From NCBI RefSeq assembly GCF_030286555.1, contig NZ_JASVWF010000005.1, positions 1-64,000 on the forward strand: DNA of 64,000 nucleotides, given 5' to 3'. Both the position numbers and the translations under genes were made by a program. This DNA is from Actinomycetospora termitidis (lineage in GTDB: Bacteria; Actinomycetota; Actinomycetes; Mycobacteriales; Pseudonocardiaceae). How positions within the stretch are numbered: the first letter of the stretch is position 1; every line of letters starts with the position of its first letter. Positions 25,432 to 33,314 of the stretch are shown piece after piece. The notes beneath the pieces are model-generated. The model saw nothing but the letters and a program-made list of their open reading frames with translations. It was not told the DNA's origin and did not search any database.

Positions 25432-26537
25432 ACCCTCGCCTTCCCGAGCGACTCGCCGAGGATCCCGGTCGGACGGAACATCAGCACGCCCACGAGCAGC
25501 ACGAACGCGACGACGTCGCGCCAGTCGCCGCCGAACAGGGACTGTCCGTAGTTCTCCGCGATGCCGAGGATCAGGCCGCCCAGCAGGGCGCCGCGCAGGT
25601 TGCCGATGCCGCCGAGGACGGCCGCGGCGAACGCCTTGATGCCGAGCAGGAAGCCGCCGTTGAACACCGCGCCCTGCGGGATCGTCATCAGGTAGAACAG
25701 CGCGGCCGCGCCGGCGAGCAGGCCGCCGAGCAGGAACGTGATCATGATGACGCGCTCGCGGTTGACGCCCATGAGCGTGGCGGTGGCGGGGTCCTGGGCG
25801 ACGGCACGGACGCCGCGGCCCAGGCGCGTGCGGTTCACGAACGAGTCGGCGACGACGAACAGCGCCAGGGCCGCCACGATGATGATCAGCTGCAGGTTGG
25901 TCACCGGCGCACCGAAGATCCGGAACAGTGGCTCCGGCGGGAGCAGGCGGATGGTGCCCTCGGGGTTCGATCCGCGCGTGATCCGGAAGACCTGCTGGAT
26001 GACGAACGACGCGCCGATCGCGGTGATGAGGAAGGCGAGGCGTGGCGCGTTGCGCTTGCGCAGCGGCCGGTAGGCGACGCGTTCGAGGATCACCGCCGCG
26101 ACGCCCGCGAGGATCATGCCGACCGCACCCGCGAGGACGAGGTTGGCGATGATGCCGGCGAGGGGGACGTTGGGCGTCTGGCCGGGCTGGAAGCCGAGCG
26201 CGAGGAAGGTGAAGTACACGCCGAACACCCCGATCACGAAGATCTCGGAGTGGGCGAAGTTGATGAGCTGGAGCACCCCGTAGACCAGGGTGTAGCCGAG
26301 GGCGACCAGGGCGTAGATGCTCCCGTAGGAGAGCCCGTTGATGGTGTTGGCCCAGAAGCGGTCGAGGAACAACCCGACGTCGAAGTTGATCCACGGCCCG
26401 GAGCCCTGGGCCACCAGGTCCGTGACTGCGGTGAGGGTGTGGATGACGCTCTCCCTGGGGGCGCCGGCGGCCGAGGTGGTGACCCGGCCGGGGGAACGCG
26501 GAGCCTCGTCGTCGAGGCCCCGCGGGGGCGGACGCAC
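25428..26537 (-). CDS. livH: Branched-chain amino acid ABC transporter permease LivH
   Basis: The partner permease: FANxxxNGLSYGSIYALVALG is seen here as ANTINGLSYGSIYALVALGY, followed by TLVYGVLQLINFAHSEIFVI, the coupling loop VRAVAQDPATATLMGVNRER and GGIGNLRGALLGGLILG. About eight to nine helices. The start is uncertain: GTG 26537 gives 369 residues but lies at the foot of a strong hairpin, while GTG 26414 gives 328 residues, closer to the family length. It overlaps livM by four bases. Confidence 0.93.
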   Translation of the reverse strand: MRPPPRGLDDEAPRSPGRVTTSAAGAPRESVIHTLTAVTDLVAQGSGPWINFDVGLFLDRFWANTINGLSYGSIYALVALGYTLVYGVLQLINFAHSEIFVIGVFGVYFTFLALGFQPGQTPNVPLAGIIANLVLAGAVGMILAGVAAVILERVAYRPLRKRNAPRLAFLITAIGASFVIQQVFRITRGSNPEGTIRLLPPEPLFRIFGAPVTNLQLIIIVAALALFVVADSFVNRTRLGRGVRAVAQDPATATLMGVNRERVIMITFLLGGLLAGAAALFYLMTIPQGAVFNGGFLLGIKAFAAAVLGGIGNLRGALLGGLILGIAENYGQSLFGGDWRDVVAFVLLVGVLMFRPTGILGESLGKARV

Positions 26538-26540
26538 GAC

Positions 26541-26573
26541 GGCCGCGCCCGGGCTGGTGGCCCGGACGCGGCC
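26541..26573. terminator. Strong hairpin between the binding-protein gene and livH
   Basis: GGCCGCG (26541-26547) pairs with CGCGGCC (26567-26573) and, after one mismatch, CCGGGC pairs with GCCCGG around a five-base loop. It lies in the 49-base gap after the binding-protein stop. As in many ABC operons it may stop most transcripts, giving much more binding protein than permease, or protect the 3' end of that message. Confidence 0.7.
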
Positions 26574-26586
26574 GTCGGCGTGGTGA

Positions 26587-27792
26587 TCAGCCGGTGATCG
26601 GCGAATCCGTGACGATCTTGTCGCCGTCGACCCGGTAGACGTACACCGGGGTGTCGGTGAGCTCGCCGTTGGGCTGCCACTGGAACTTCTTGGTCAGGCC
26701 CTGGCCGTTGTAGGACTTGACGAAGTTCAGCAGCGCCGGACGCGAGTTCGCGCCCTTGTCGATGCCCTGCAGCAGGATGGTCGCGGCGTCGTACGCCTCG
26801 GCCGAGTAGGTCTGCGGCGGGGTGTTGTAGGCCTGCTGATAGGCCTGCGTGAAGGCGGTGAAGCCCTCCTGCGGGACGCACGGGCAGGTCAGGAACGACC
26901 CGTTGGCCGAACCGGCCGCGTTCACCACGAACTGCTCGTCCTTGACGCCGTCCGGCGCGACGAACGGCGTCTGCACACCAGCGTCACGCAGCTGCTGGAT
27001 CAGCGGCGAGGCCTCGGTGTAGTAGCCGGCGTAGAAGATCGCCTGCGGGTTGGCCTGCTGGACCTGGCCGACCGTCGCGGAGAACTCCTTCTGGTTGGTC
27101 TTGACGTCGCCCTGGCACGCGGCCACCTGCGGGCCGAGCGCCTGGGTGACCGCCTGGGCCAGCCCGATGCCGTAGTCCGAGTCGTCCTTGATGACGCAGA
27201 TCGACTGCGGGTTGAACTTGCCCTGCATCCACTTCGCCGCGGCCGGGCCCTGCACCGCGTCGTTGCCGAGGCCACGGAAGAAGTTGGTCCAGCCGTTCGC
27301 CGTGAGGCCGGGGTTGGTGGCCGACGGCGTGATGTTGACCAGGCCCGCGGCGTTCAGCGCCGGGCCGACGGCCTTCGACTCACCGGAGAACGGCAGGCCG
27401 ACGATGCCGAGGACGGCCTGGTTGTTGATGACGGCCTGCGTCGGGCCGACCGCGGTGTCGGGCGTGCCGCCCGAGTCCGCCTTGACCAGGGTGACCTGGC
27501 AGCCCTGGTTGGCCTGGTTGTGCTGGTTGACGGCCAGCTCGGTGGCGTTGGCGATCGCCTGCCCGAGGGCGGCGTTCTGGCCGGCGAGGGTGCCGACGTA
27601 CGCGATCGAGGTGCCGGGGGCGCACCGTCCCTGGCCGTCTCCGGCCGGGAGGACGGCGTTGTTCGGCTGGGCGGGGGCGGGGGCCGCGCTGGTCTGCGCC
27701 GGGCCGCTCCCGCTCTGGTTGGCGCAGCCGGAGAGCACCAGGGCCGCTGCCGCGACCAGGGCACCTGCGGCGGCGAGCCGACGTCGGACCAC
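26587..27792 (-). CDS. Branched-chain amino acid ABC transporter binding lipoprotein
   Basis: Extracytoplasmic substrate-binding lipoprotein of the Leu/Ile/Val type, 401 residues. The signal peptide VVRRRLAAAGALVAAAALVL ends in the lipobox LSGC, so it would be membrane-anchored through the Cys. The mature part has the type I periplasmic fold (AYVGTLAGQNAALGQAI, GIVGLPFSGESKAVGPALNA, CVIKDDSDYGIGLAQAV, YSAEAYDAATILLQGI). GTG 27792 is chosen because GGAGG lies eight bases upstream and the signal follows at once. It heads the livHMGF operon; substrate could be amino acids or related amides. Confidence 0.93.
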   Translation of the reverse strand: MVRRRLAAAGALVAAAALVLSGCANQSGSGPAQTSAAPAPAQPNNAVLPAGDGQGRCAPGTSIAYVGTLAGQNAALGQAIANATELAVNQHNQANQGCQVTLVKADSGGTPDTAVGPTQAVINNQAVLGIVGLPFSGESKAVGPALNAAGLVNITPSATNPGLTANGWTNFFRGLGNDAVQGPAAAKWMQGKFNPQSICVIKDDSDYGIGLAQAVTQALGPQVAACQGDVKTNQKEFSATVGQVQQANPQAIFYAGYYTEASPLIQQLRDAGVQTPFVAPDGVKDEQFVVNAAGSANGSFLTCPCVPQEGFTAFTQAYQQAYNTPPQTYSAEAYDAATILLQGIDKGANSRPALLNFVKSYNGQGLTKKFQWQPNGELTDTPVYVYRVDGDKIVTDSPITG

Positions 27793-27963
27793 TGAACAAA
27801 CCTCCGTTGCTGGTGTTCGCAGAGCGACCGTTGAAGTTCCAAACTCCGCCGGTCGGGTGGGAAACATAGACCCAAATCACCGCGAGGAACAGCGGGCGTC
27901 CAGCTGGTATCGAAGCCGTAACGCGAGGTGTGGCCGGGCGGGTGGGCCACCCGGCGAACCCGC

Positions 27964-29169
27964 TCAGGGTTGGGTACGCTCAGGGATCCATCGGCCGCTC
28001 ACCAGCCGATACACGGTCACCGAGTCCGACCCGACGTCGCCGAACCGGTCGAACGAGATGCTTCCGGTCACGCCGTCCGCATCAGAGGACTGGACCGCCT
28101 GCGTCACCGCGGGTCGTTGATCGGTCGACCACTCTCCGCCACCACGACCAGTGATGACGGAGCCGGCGGCCGACAGGACGACGTTGGCCGCGTCGAAGCT
28201 GAAGGCCCCGTACTCGCCGTAGCCCTCCCGGTACCCCGCCGCCCGGTAGGCGTCGACGAACGCCCGCGCGCCCGGCAGCGTCTCGGGGGGCGCGCCGACC
28301 GACGTGCCGAGGTCGCCCTCGCGGCCCCCGGCGGCGGCGTAGCCCGGGTTGACCATGCCGTCGCCGCCCATCACGGGGCCCGCGTCACCGCCCAGGGCCT
28401 CGGCCAACGGGCCGCCGGCCGGGTACTCCCCGCCGTAGAAGACCGCCTGGGGCCGGGCGGCGCGGACCGCGGCGACGGTGGCGTCGCGGGCGGAGGCCGG
28501 TGCGGCGGCGGGCAGGGTCTGGCGGAGGACGACCTGCCCGCCGCGGGTCTGGAACTGCTTCACGAACTCGTTCGCGATGCCCTCGCCGTAGGTGTTGCCG
28601 TCGCTGACGACCGCGACCCGGCTGCGCCCGCCGGCCGCCAGGAAGTTCGCGGCGAGCGGCCCCTGCACGGCGTCGGTGGCGACGACGCGGAAGTAGGTCT
28701 GGTACTGCCGCAGCGGGGCGGTGACGGGGTTCGCGCCGCGCGTGAGCGAGGTGTTCGTGTTGCCCGGGGACACCTGGACGACGCCGGCCTCACCCAGCAC
28801 GGGCTGCACGGCCTGGGCGGTGGAGGAGTTGTACGTCCCGACGACCCCGATCAGGTCCGGGTTCGCGACCAGGTCCCGGGCGGCGGCGGCGCCGGTCGCG
28901 GGGTCCGCCCGGTCGTCGCGGGCGTCCAGCGCGAGCCGGTAGCCCGGGATCGCGCACTGCTCGTTGGCCTCGCGCACCGCGAGGTCGGCGCCGTTGCGCA
29001 TGCCCGCACCGATGTTCGCGAGGTCGCCCGACAGCGGGGCGACGAGCCCGACCGTGAGCGTGCCGCGGTCGGTGTCGCAGTCCCCGGGCGACGAGCTGGA
29101 TCCGCCGCACGCCGTCAGGGTCAGAGCGGCCCCCACCACGACCGCTGCCATCGCAGCGCAGCGCCTCAT
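27964..29169 (-). CDS. Second Leu-type ABC binding lipoprotein
   Basis: Another type I substrate-binding lipoprotein, also 401 residues, with signal MRRCAAMAAVVVGAALTLTAC and lipobox LTAC. The mature part shows VGLVAPLSGDLANIGAGMRN, GVVGTYNSSTAQAVQPVLGE, VAVVSDGNTYGEGIANEF and FSFDAANVVLSAAGSV. It is clearly diverged from the neighbouring binding protein, so it probably gives the same permease a different specificity or is an independent receptor. The 171-base gap after it must hold the promoter of the downstream liv operon; AT-richer bases occur there around 27840-27890. Confidence 0.92.
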   Translation of the reverse strand: MRRCAAMAAVVVGAALTLTACGGSSSSPGDCDTDRGTLTVGLVAPLSGDLANIGAGMRNGADLAVREANEQCAIPGYRLALDARDDRADPATGAAAARDLVANPDLIGVVGTYNSSTAQAVQPVLGEAGVVQVSPGNTNTSLTRGANPVTAPLRQYQTYFRVVATDAVQGPLAANFLAAGGRSRVAVVSDGNTYGEGIANEFVKQFQTRGGQVVLRQTLPAAAPASARDATVAAVRAARPQAVFYGGEYPAGGPLAEALGGDAGPVMGGDGMVNPGYAAAGGREGDLGTSVGAPPETLPGARAFVDAYRAAGYREGYGEYGAFSFDAANVVLSAAGSVITGRGGGEWSTDQRPAVTQAVQSSDADGVTGSISFDRFGDVGSDSVTVYRLVSGRWIPERTQP

Positions 29170-29306
29170 GGCCGAGCACCGTAGGTCACGATCGAGTGAC
29201 GCCCGTGATCGGGTCCGCTCGTTGGTGCAGGTCAGCGAGCCGGGTCACTCACGCGGCGGAACGACGCATCGTCACCGTGGCCGTCTCTCGTCGGGCGATA
29301 CCCCGC

Positions 29307-29945
29307 TCAGCCGAACGTCTCGACGACCGCGTCCGCGACCGCCTTCATCGTGGTCCGGCGGTCCATCGCGGTGCGCTGGATCCAGCGGAACGCGTCGGGC
29401 TCGGTCATCTTCTTCTTCGACATCAGCAGGCCCTTGGCGCGCTCGACCGCCTTGCGGGTCTCGAGGCGCTCGGTGAGCTCGGCGACCTCGTTCTCGAGCG
29501 CGCTGACCTCGGCGAACCGGCTGGCGGCCACCTCGATGGCCGGGACGACGTCGGTCTTCGTGAACGGCTTGACCAGGTAGGCCATGGCGCCGGCGTCGCG
29601 CGCGGACTCGACGAGCTCGCGCTGGCTGAAGGCGGTGAGCATGACGACGGGGGCGATCCGCTCGCGGGCGATCGTGGACGCCGCCTCGAGGCCGTCGGTG
29701 CCCGGCATCTTGATGTCCATCATGACCAGGCCCGGTCGCAGCGAGCGGGCCATCTCGATCGCCTGCGCACCGTCGCCCGCCTCGCCGACGACGTCGTAGC
29801 CCTCCTCGCGGAGCATCTCCACGAGATCCATGCGGATGAGCGCCTCGTCCTCGGCCACGAGCACGCGGAGGGCCTCGCGGGGCGTCTCCTGCGGCTCGGG
29901 GACGGTGTCCACCTCGGCGACGATCTCCGCGGCCTGCTGGCTCAT
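29307..29945 (-). CDS. pdtaR: PdtaR-type response regulator with ANTAR output domain
   Basis: A response regulator of 212 residues that binds RNA and prevents premature termination when phosphorylated (known for PdtaR/Rv1626, partner of the sensor PdtaS). The receiver domain has VLVAEDEALIRMDLVEML (acidic pair), the phosphoacceptor Asp in LVMMDIKMPGTDGLEAA, and VMLTAFSQRE and AYLVKPFTK with the conserved Thr/Ser and Lys. The C-terminal ANTAR domain is ALENEVAELTERLETRKAVE through AKGLLMSKKKMTEPDAFRWI. No sensor kinase is adjacent. Its place beside polA and a tRNA is conserved in actinobacteria. Confidence 0.95.
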   Translation of the reverse strand: MSQQAAEIVAEVDTVPEPQETPREALRVLVAEDEALIRMDLVEMLREEGYDVVGEAGDGAQAIEMARSLRPGLVMMDIKMPGTDGLEAASTIARERIAPVVMLTAFSQRELVESARDAGAMAYLVKPFTKTDVVPAIEVAASRFAEVSALENEVAELTERLETRKAVERAKGLLMSKKKMTEPDAFRWIQRTAMDRRTTMKAVADAVVETFG

Positions 29946-30331
29946 GGCGGTCCTCCTGTGCGCGTCGCTGCGGCCGGCGACGCCCGATGTCTCCCCCGAG
30001 GGGCGGGCCGGTCATCGACTCCGGGCTGGCCGGCTCGATTCAGCTGGAGCCTATCCGCCCGACCTGCGCGGGCGTCGACGACGAGCGCCACGGTGAGGGG
30101 GCTGTCACACGGTCGCGGCCCCGTCAGATGGTGGTGCGTCCGACACGCCGTCGATGAGCGAGCACTCTCGGCGGTCCGGACATCGAGCCCGCCACCGCCT
30201 GTGCTCGCTCGACCCGTGGGGAGTCGTCGGCGTCGTCGGTGCGCCGCATTCCGCCGCGCACGACCGCTTCACGGGGACACTCGTGCGGTGGCTAGACTCG
30301 AGCCAGGCCGGAAATTCGGCGAATGCAGTAA
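29946..30331. other. 386-base gene-free region between pdtaR and the tRNA
   Basis: No convincing protein gene is visible on either strand. The left side must carry the pdtaR promoter. Near the right end TTCACG (30268-30273) and TAGACT (30293-30298), 19 bases apart, form a plausible housekeeping promoter for the tRNA, placing transcription start about 25-30 bases before it. Open frames here are antisense or shadow frames. Confidence 0.5.
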
Positions 30332-30405
30332 GCCCTCGTAGTCCAATTGGCAGAGACGGTGGTCTCAAACTCCATACAGTGTGGGTTCGAATCCCACCGA
30401 GGGCA
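30332..30405 (+). tRNA. tRNA with anticodon CAA (Leu), short variable loop
   Basis: A 74-base tRNA fold without encoded CCA. Acceptor stem GCCCTCG (30332-30338) pairs with CGAGGGC (30398-30404); discriminator A is 30405. The T arm is GTGGG-TTCGAAT-CCCAC (30381-30397). The D stem has only three pairs (GTC/GAC). The anticodon loop CTCAAAC (30364-30370) puts CAA at 30366-30368, reading UUG leucine. The anticodon stem has a G-T and a closing T-T mismatch, and the variable loop is five bases, unlike the long arm usual for leucine tRNAs. A73 agrees with leucine identity. Confidence 0.8.
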
Positions 30406-30425
30406 CTTCTTCCATCTCCGCTCCT

Positions 30426-30492
30426 CAAGATCGCCGCAACAACGAGGATCCGAGGCCTCAGCATCCGAATCCTCGTTGTTCTGGTGATCTTG
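30426..30492. terminator. 24-bp long-stem hairpin after the tRNA
   Basis: Bases 30426-30449 pair with 30469-30492, all positions but one (two as G-U), around a 19-base loop that itself contains GAGGCCTC. It lies 20 bases after the tRNA and 18 bases from the convergent ArsR stop. The arm is notably AT-richer than its surroundings. The likely role is bidirectional termination. Confidence 0.7.
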
Positions 30493-30510
30493 GATCAGGC
30501 GGACTCGAGC

Positions 30511-30873
30511 TCATCGCGCCGCGAGCCGATGGCCTGCATCGTGGACGAGGTCCGCGAGCAGTTCACCCACGTGGTGATCCCTCGCGCGCGACAGCACGCG
30601 GCGGCCGTCGCGGCGTTGGGTGATCAGGCCCACCAGGCGCAGCTTCGCGAGGTGTTGGGAGACGGCCGGGCGGGCCACCCCCAGGCGTTCCGCGAGCGAG
30701 GACACGTCGAGCTCCTCGCCGCAGAGCAGCCACAACAGACGCAGCCGGGTCGGGTCGGCGAGCATGCGCAGGCCCTCCACGACCTCGTCGACGCGTTCGT
30801 CGGCCGGGAGCTGTTGCCACCCCCCGGCGGCTGCATCGTTGTCGCGTGCGCACACGAGCACGTATGTTGGCAC
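30511..30873 (-). CDS. ArsR/SmtB family metal-sensor-like repressor
   Basis: A 120-residue winged-helix repressor: LRMLADPTRLRLLWLLCGEE, then the recognition segment LGVARPAVSQHLAKLRLVGL and wing TQRRDGRRVLS. The arsenic-type CxC motif is absent (ELDVSSL at 54-60). The last helix has D99, H101 (and H100), H111 and H115, a pattern like the alpha-5 metal site of zinc/nickel/cobalt sensors such as CzrA and NmtR, though spacings differ by one. It is divergent from a nicotianamine-synthase-like gene with 38 bases between starts, so it most likely represses that gene in response to a divalent metal. Confidence 0.88.
   Translation of the reverse strand: MPTYVLVCARDNDAAAGGWQQLPADERVDEVVEGLRMLADPTRLRLLWLLCGEELDVSSLAERLGVARPAVSQHLAKLRLVGLITQRRDGRRVLSRARDHHVGELLADLVHDAGHRLAAR
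30839..30868 (+). promoter_or_regulatory. Candidate promoter of the nicotianamine-synthase-like gene
   Basis: TTGTCG (30839-30844) and TATGTT (30863-30868) are 18 bases apart, 43 bases before the ATG at 30912. The stretch CGTGC-GCACACGA-GCACG (30845-30862) between them is an inverted repeat, suitable as a repressor site. It overlaps the first codons of the divergent ArsR gene, so that gene's true start may be slightly downstream. Confidence 0.4.
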
Positions 30874-30911
30874 GAGGAACCGCCGGGCACCACCGTGGAG
30901 GTCGGACGATC

Positions 30912-31829
30912 ATGACGAGCGTGACACCGATCCGTCGATCCGTCGGCCGCTCCGGTCAGGCCCAAGGGCTGCCCGCCCGACCTGCGGTACACGGCTGCGG
31001 GCACGGGGACACCGGCTCGAGCAGGGCCGGTTCCGTCGTCGCAGAGGTCCTCGCGCTGCACGGCGCCCTCGCCGACCGCGCGGACCTCTCCCCCGGCCCG
31101 GAGACGAACGACCTCTTCGGCCGGCTCGTCGCACTCGCGATCGAGCCGGGCGCCGCGCGCGAGGCCGAGACCGTGCTCGCCGACCCCGCCGTCGCGACCC
31201 TCCTGCCCGAGCTGCGGCGGCTCTGCGCGGACGGCGAGTACCACCTGGAAGAGCACTGGGCGCGCCGTGTCCTCGCGGCGTCCGATCCCGCCGCCGAACT
31301 GGCCCGGTTCCCCTATCACCAGAACTACGTCGACCTGACGCGCCTGGAACACCACGCGGTGACCGGCCTCGTCCCGGAGGGCCCGCGGCGGGTCCTGTTC
31401 GTCGGCTCCGGCCCGCTGCCGCTCACCTCGATGCTGCTGGCGGAGCGGTACGGCTGCGAGGTCGACAACCTCGACCACGCGCCGGAGGCGGCCACGCTCG
31501 GCGGCGCGCTGGCGACGGCCCTCGGGCGGACGGGCCTGCGCTTCCGCACCGGCGAGGCGGAGGACGTCGACGGCCTCGAGCGCTACGACCTCGTCTACCT
31601 CGCCGCCCTCGCCGGCCTGGAGCCGACGTCGAAGCAGCGGCTGCTCGCCCACCTCGGCCGATGTCTGGCCCCCGGCACCCTCGTCCTCGCCCGCAGCGCG
31701 CACTCGCTGCGCGGGCTGCTCTACCCGGTGCTCGACCCCCACGACCTGCCCGGCCTCGAGACCCTGTCGGTCGTGCACCCGTTCACCGACGTCGTCAACT
31801 CCGTCGTGGTCGCGCGCGTCCCCGGTTAG
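30912..31829 (+). CDS. Nicotianamine synthase-like protein
   Basis: A 305-residue member of the nicotianamine synthase family, which joins aminocarboxypropyl units from S-adenosylmethionine to make nicotianamine or, in bacteria, opine-metallophore precursors. Diagnostic segments are LCADGEYHLEEHWA (about 104-117, the region of the catalytic Glu), FPYHQNYVDLTRLE (133-146), VLFVGSGPLPLTS (161-173, SAM site) and VDNLDHAPEA (184-193). The N-terminal 35 residues are not conserved. GGAGG precedes the ATG by ten bases. The divergent metal-sensor-type ArsR gene suggests metal-controlled production of a chelator. No opine dehydrogenase or exporter is adjacent. Confidence 0.85.
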   Translation: MTSVTPIRRSVGRSGQAQGLPARPAVHGCGHGDTGSSRAGSVVAEVLALHGALADRADLSPGPETNDLFGRLVALAIEPGAAREAETVLADPAVATLLPELRRLCADGEYHLEEHWARRVLAASDPAAELARFPYHQNYVDLTRLEHHAVTGLVPEGPRRVLFVGSGPLPLTSMLLAERYGCEVDNLDHAPEAATLGGALATALGRTGLRFRTGEAEDVDGLERYDLVYLAALAGLEPTSKQRLLAHLGRCLAPGTLVLARSAHSLRGLLYPVLDPHDLPGLETLSVVHPFTDVVNSVVVARVPG

Positions 31830-32542
31830 GGCCCGGCGAGGTCCGCGACGATAGGGCGGTGGTCCGAGACCGTCACCGGCGGCGCGTCGGCGGAGACCAC
31901 GCCGAAGCCGCGGACCAGCACGTGGTCGATCGCGCCCGCACCCGTCGTCGGGAAGGAGCCGACGGACGTGAGGCTCCCCAGGGGCCCGACGTCGACGCTG
32001 TTGAGGTCGCCCAGCACGACCGTCGGACGCCCGTCGACCGCCGCCGCCAACGCCGCCTGTTGCGCTCCGGCGACGCCATTCAGCCCCAGGTGGGCGTTCA
32101 GCACCACGAACGACCCGAGGTCGACGCGCTGGTAGCCGCGCTGCTCGTCCCGGCGGTCGGGCGCGAAGAGCTGAACGGTCGCGGCGACCACGGGCCGCCG
32201 GACGAGCATCGCCAGCCCGTAGGTCACCGGTCCGCGATCGGCGCACGGTCGCCGCAGGGCGGCGTTCACCGGCGCCGCGTCCTCGGCCGGCGTGGGCACG
32301 ACCGGGCCGGGCACGGCGACGTAGTCCAGACCGTGCTCGCGCCCCAGGAGGTCGGCGAGCTCCCCCGCCTCCACGGCGCAGATCTCCTGCAGGCCCACGA
32401 CGTCGGGTCGCGCGGCGGCGATCGTCGGCGCCCAGTCCGCCGGGTCGTGGCGGGACGTGAGGACGTTCCAGGTCATCACCCGGAGGGACGCCGGGCGCTC
32501 GGCCGTCGGGGTGCAGGCGGCGAGCAGCAGGAGTACGAGCAC
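31826..32542 (-). CDS. Exported endonuclease/exonuclease/phosphatase-family protein
   Basis: A 238-residue protein of the EEP fold, which hydrolyses phosphodiesters in DNA, lipids or sugars. Catalytic elements are visible in order: LRVMTWNVLTSRHDPADW, VVGLQEICAVEAGEL (metal Glu), VLNAHLGLNG, VVLGDLNSVD and VSDHRPIVADL (general His). A hydrophobic start ending LLAAC suggests a lipoprotein. The only in-frame start before it is GTG 32542, which leaves a very short signal lacking basic residues, so the true start is uncertain. It is convergent with the nicotianamine-synthase-like gene (four-base overlap). Confidence 0.8.
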   Translation of the reverse strand: MLVLLLLAACTPTAERPASLRVMTWNVLTSRHDPADWAPTIAAARPDVVGLQEICAVEAGELADLLGREHGLDYVAVPGPVVPTPAEDAAPVNAALRRPCADRGPVTYGLAMLVRRPVVAATVQLFAPDRRDEQRGYQRVDLGSFVVLNAHLGLNGVAGAQQAALAAAVDGRPTVVLGDLNSVDVGPLGSLTSVGSFPTTGAGAIDHVLVRGFGVVSADAPPVTVSDHRPIVADLAGP

Positions 32543-32584
32543 CGCCGCGCGGGCAACCGTCGTCCCCGGACGTGGAGGGGGACG

Positions 32585-32902
32585 ACGATGGCGTCGGAGG
32601 CGGTCGCGGACACCGATCAGCTCGAGGAGGGCGAACCGTTCCGGGTCGAGCTGGCCGGCACGCCGATCTGTGTGGTCCTGCTGAGCCCCACCGAGGCGTG
32701 TGCGGTGCAGGACACCTGCACCCACCAGGGACAGTCGCTCGCGGAGGGGCACGTCACCGAGGACGACGAGATCGTCTGCCCGGCGCACGCCTCGACGTTC
32801 GACCTGCACACGGGCGAGGCGCGCGGCATCCCGGCGGTCGACCCGGTCGCGACGTTCCCCTGCGAGATCCACGACGGCGCGGTGTGGGTGGACGCGGGCT
32901 GA
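32585..32902 (+). CDS. Rieske-type [2Fe-2S] ferredoxin
   Basis: A 105-residue stand-alone Rieske protein, an electron carrier of the type feeding oxygenases or nitrite reductase-like enzymes. The cluster-binding motifs are DTCTHQGQSLAEG (C-x-H) and EIVCPAHASTFDLHTGEA (C-x2-H), 16-17 residues apart as usual. ATG 32585 follows GGAGGGGG by four bases. No oxygenase component is adjacent. It is divergent from the EEP-family gene with about 40 bases between starts. Confidence 0.9.
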   Translation, partial: TMASEAVADTDQLEEGEPFRVELAGTPICVVLLSPTEACAVQDTCTHQGQSLAEGHVTEDDEIVCPAHASTFDLHTGEARGIPAVDPVATFPCEIHDGAVWVDAG

Positions 32903-33202
32903 TCAGGTCCGGGTGAGCCGGCGCCGGTTCCCCCGCACGGCCCGCTGCACCGGGGCCAGGACGTCGCCGACGAAGCGGGCGGTGTCCGTCGGCGGGCGGC
33001 TCACCGCGATCCAGCCTGCTTGCCCGAACGCGGACGCCTTCTCCGTGACCATGCGGCGCAGCTCCCGGCGGTCCCGCGCGCTCGGCGGCCAGCCGCCCGC
33101 GACCAGGCGTGCGGTGCGCGCCCCGATGACGATCGGGGCCGACACCGTGATCTCGACGAGCTGCACCCACGGGCGCACCCATCCCCTGCTCGCAGCGGCC
33201 AT
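32903..33202 (-). CDS. Small protein weakly resembling PHA-granule phasins
   Basis: A 99-residue basic protein with no signal peptide. The segment TARLVAGGWPPSARDRRELRRMVTEKASAFGQA (its core is PPSARDRRELRRMVTEK) recalls granule-associated phasins that carry an ARDxRExxxMxxEK pattern, and the preceding aromatic helix WVRPWVQLVEITVSAPIVIG could bind a hydrophobic surface. The resemblance is from memory and weak. It converges on the Rieske gene with no gap. Confidence 0.6.
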   Translation of the reverse strand: MAAASRGWVRPWVQLVEITVSAPIVIGARTARLVAGGWPPSARDRRELRRMVTEKASAFGQAGWIAVSRPPTDTARFVGDVLAPVQRAVRGNRRRLTRT

Positions 33203-33314
33203 GAACCCGACGCTACCCACGACGCCTTCCGCCCGGTTGGCATCGCCCTGGTGGATGGAACACGGCTCGCCTACGGTGACCGCGCCCACAACCCGCCGTC
33301 GGGAAAGGACGTCG

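Noticed and set aside
30105..30464. 119-residue minus-strand frame with GGIRTHTVWSLRPPSLPIG
   Set aside because: It is the antisense of the tRNA at 30332-30405; this peptide is a familiar false annotation across tRNA genes.
31826..32872. EEP-family protein starting at 32872
   Set aside because: The upstream part is antisense to the Rieske gene and lacks the family pattern; GTG 32542 is the only start just before the lipobox.
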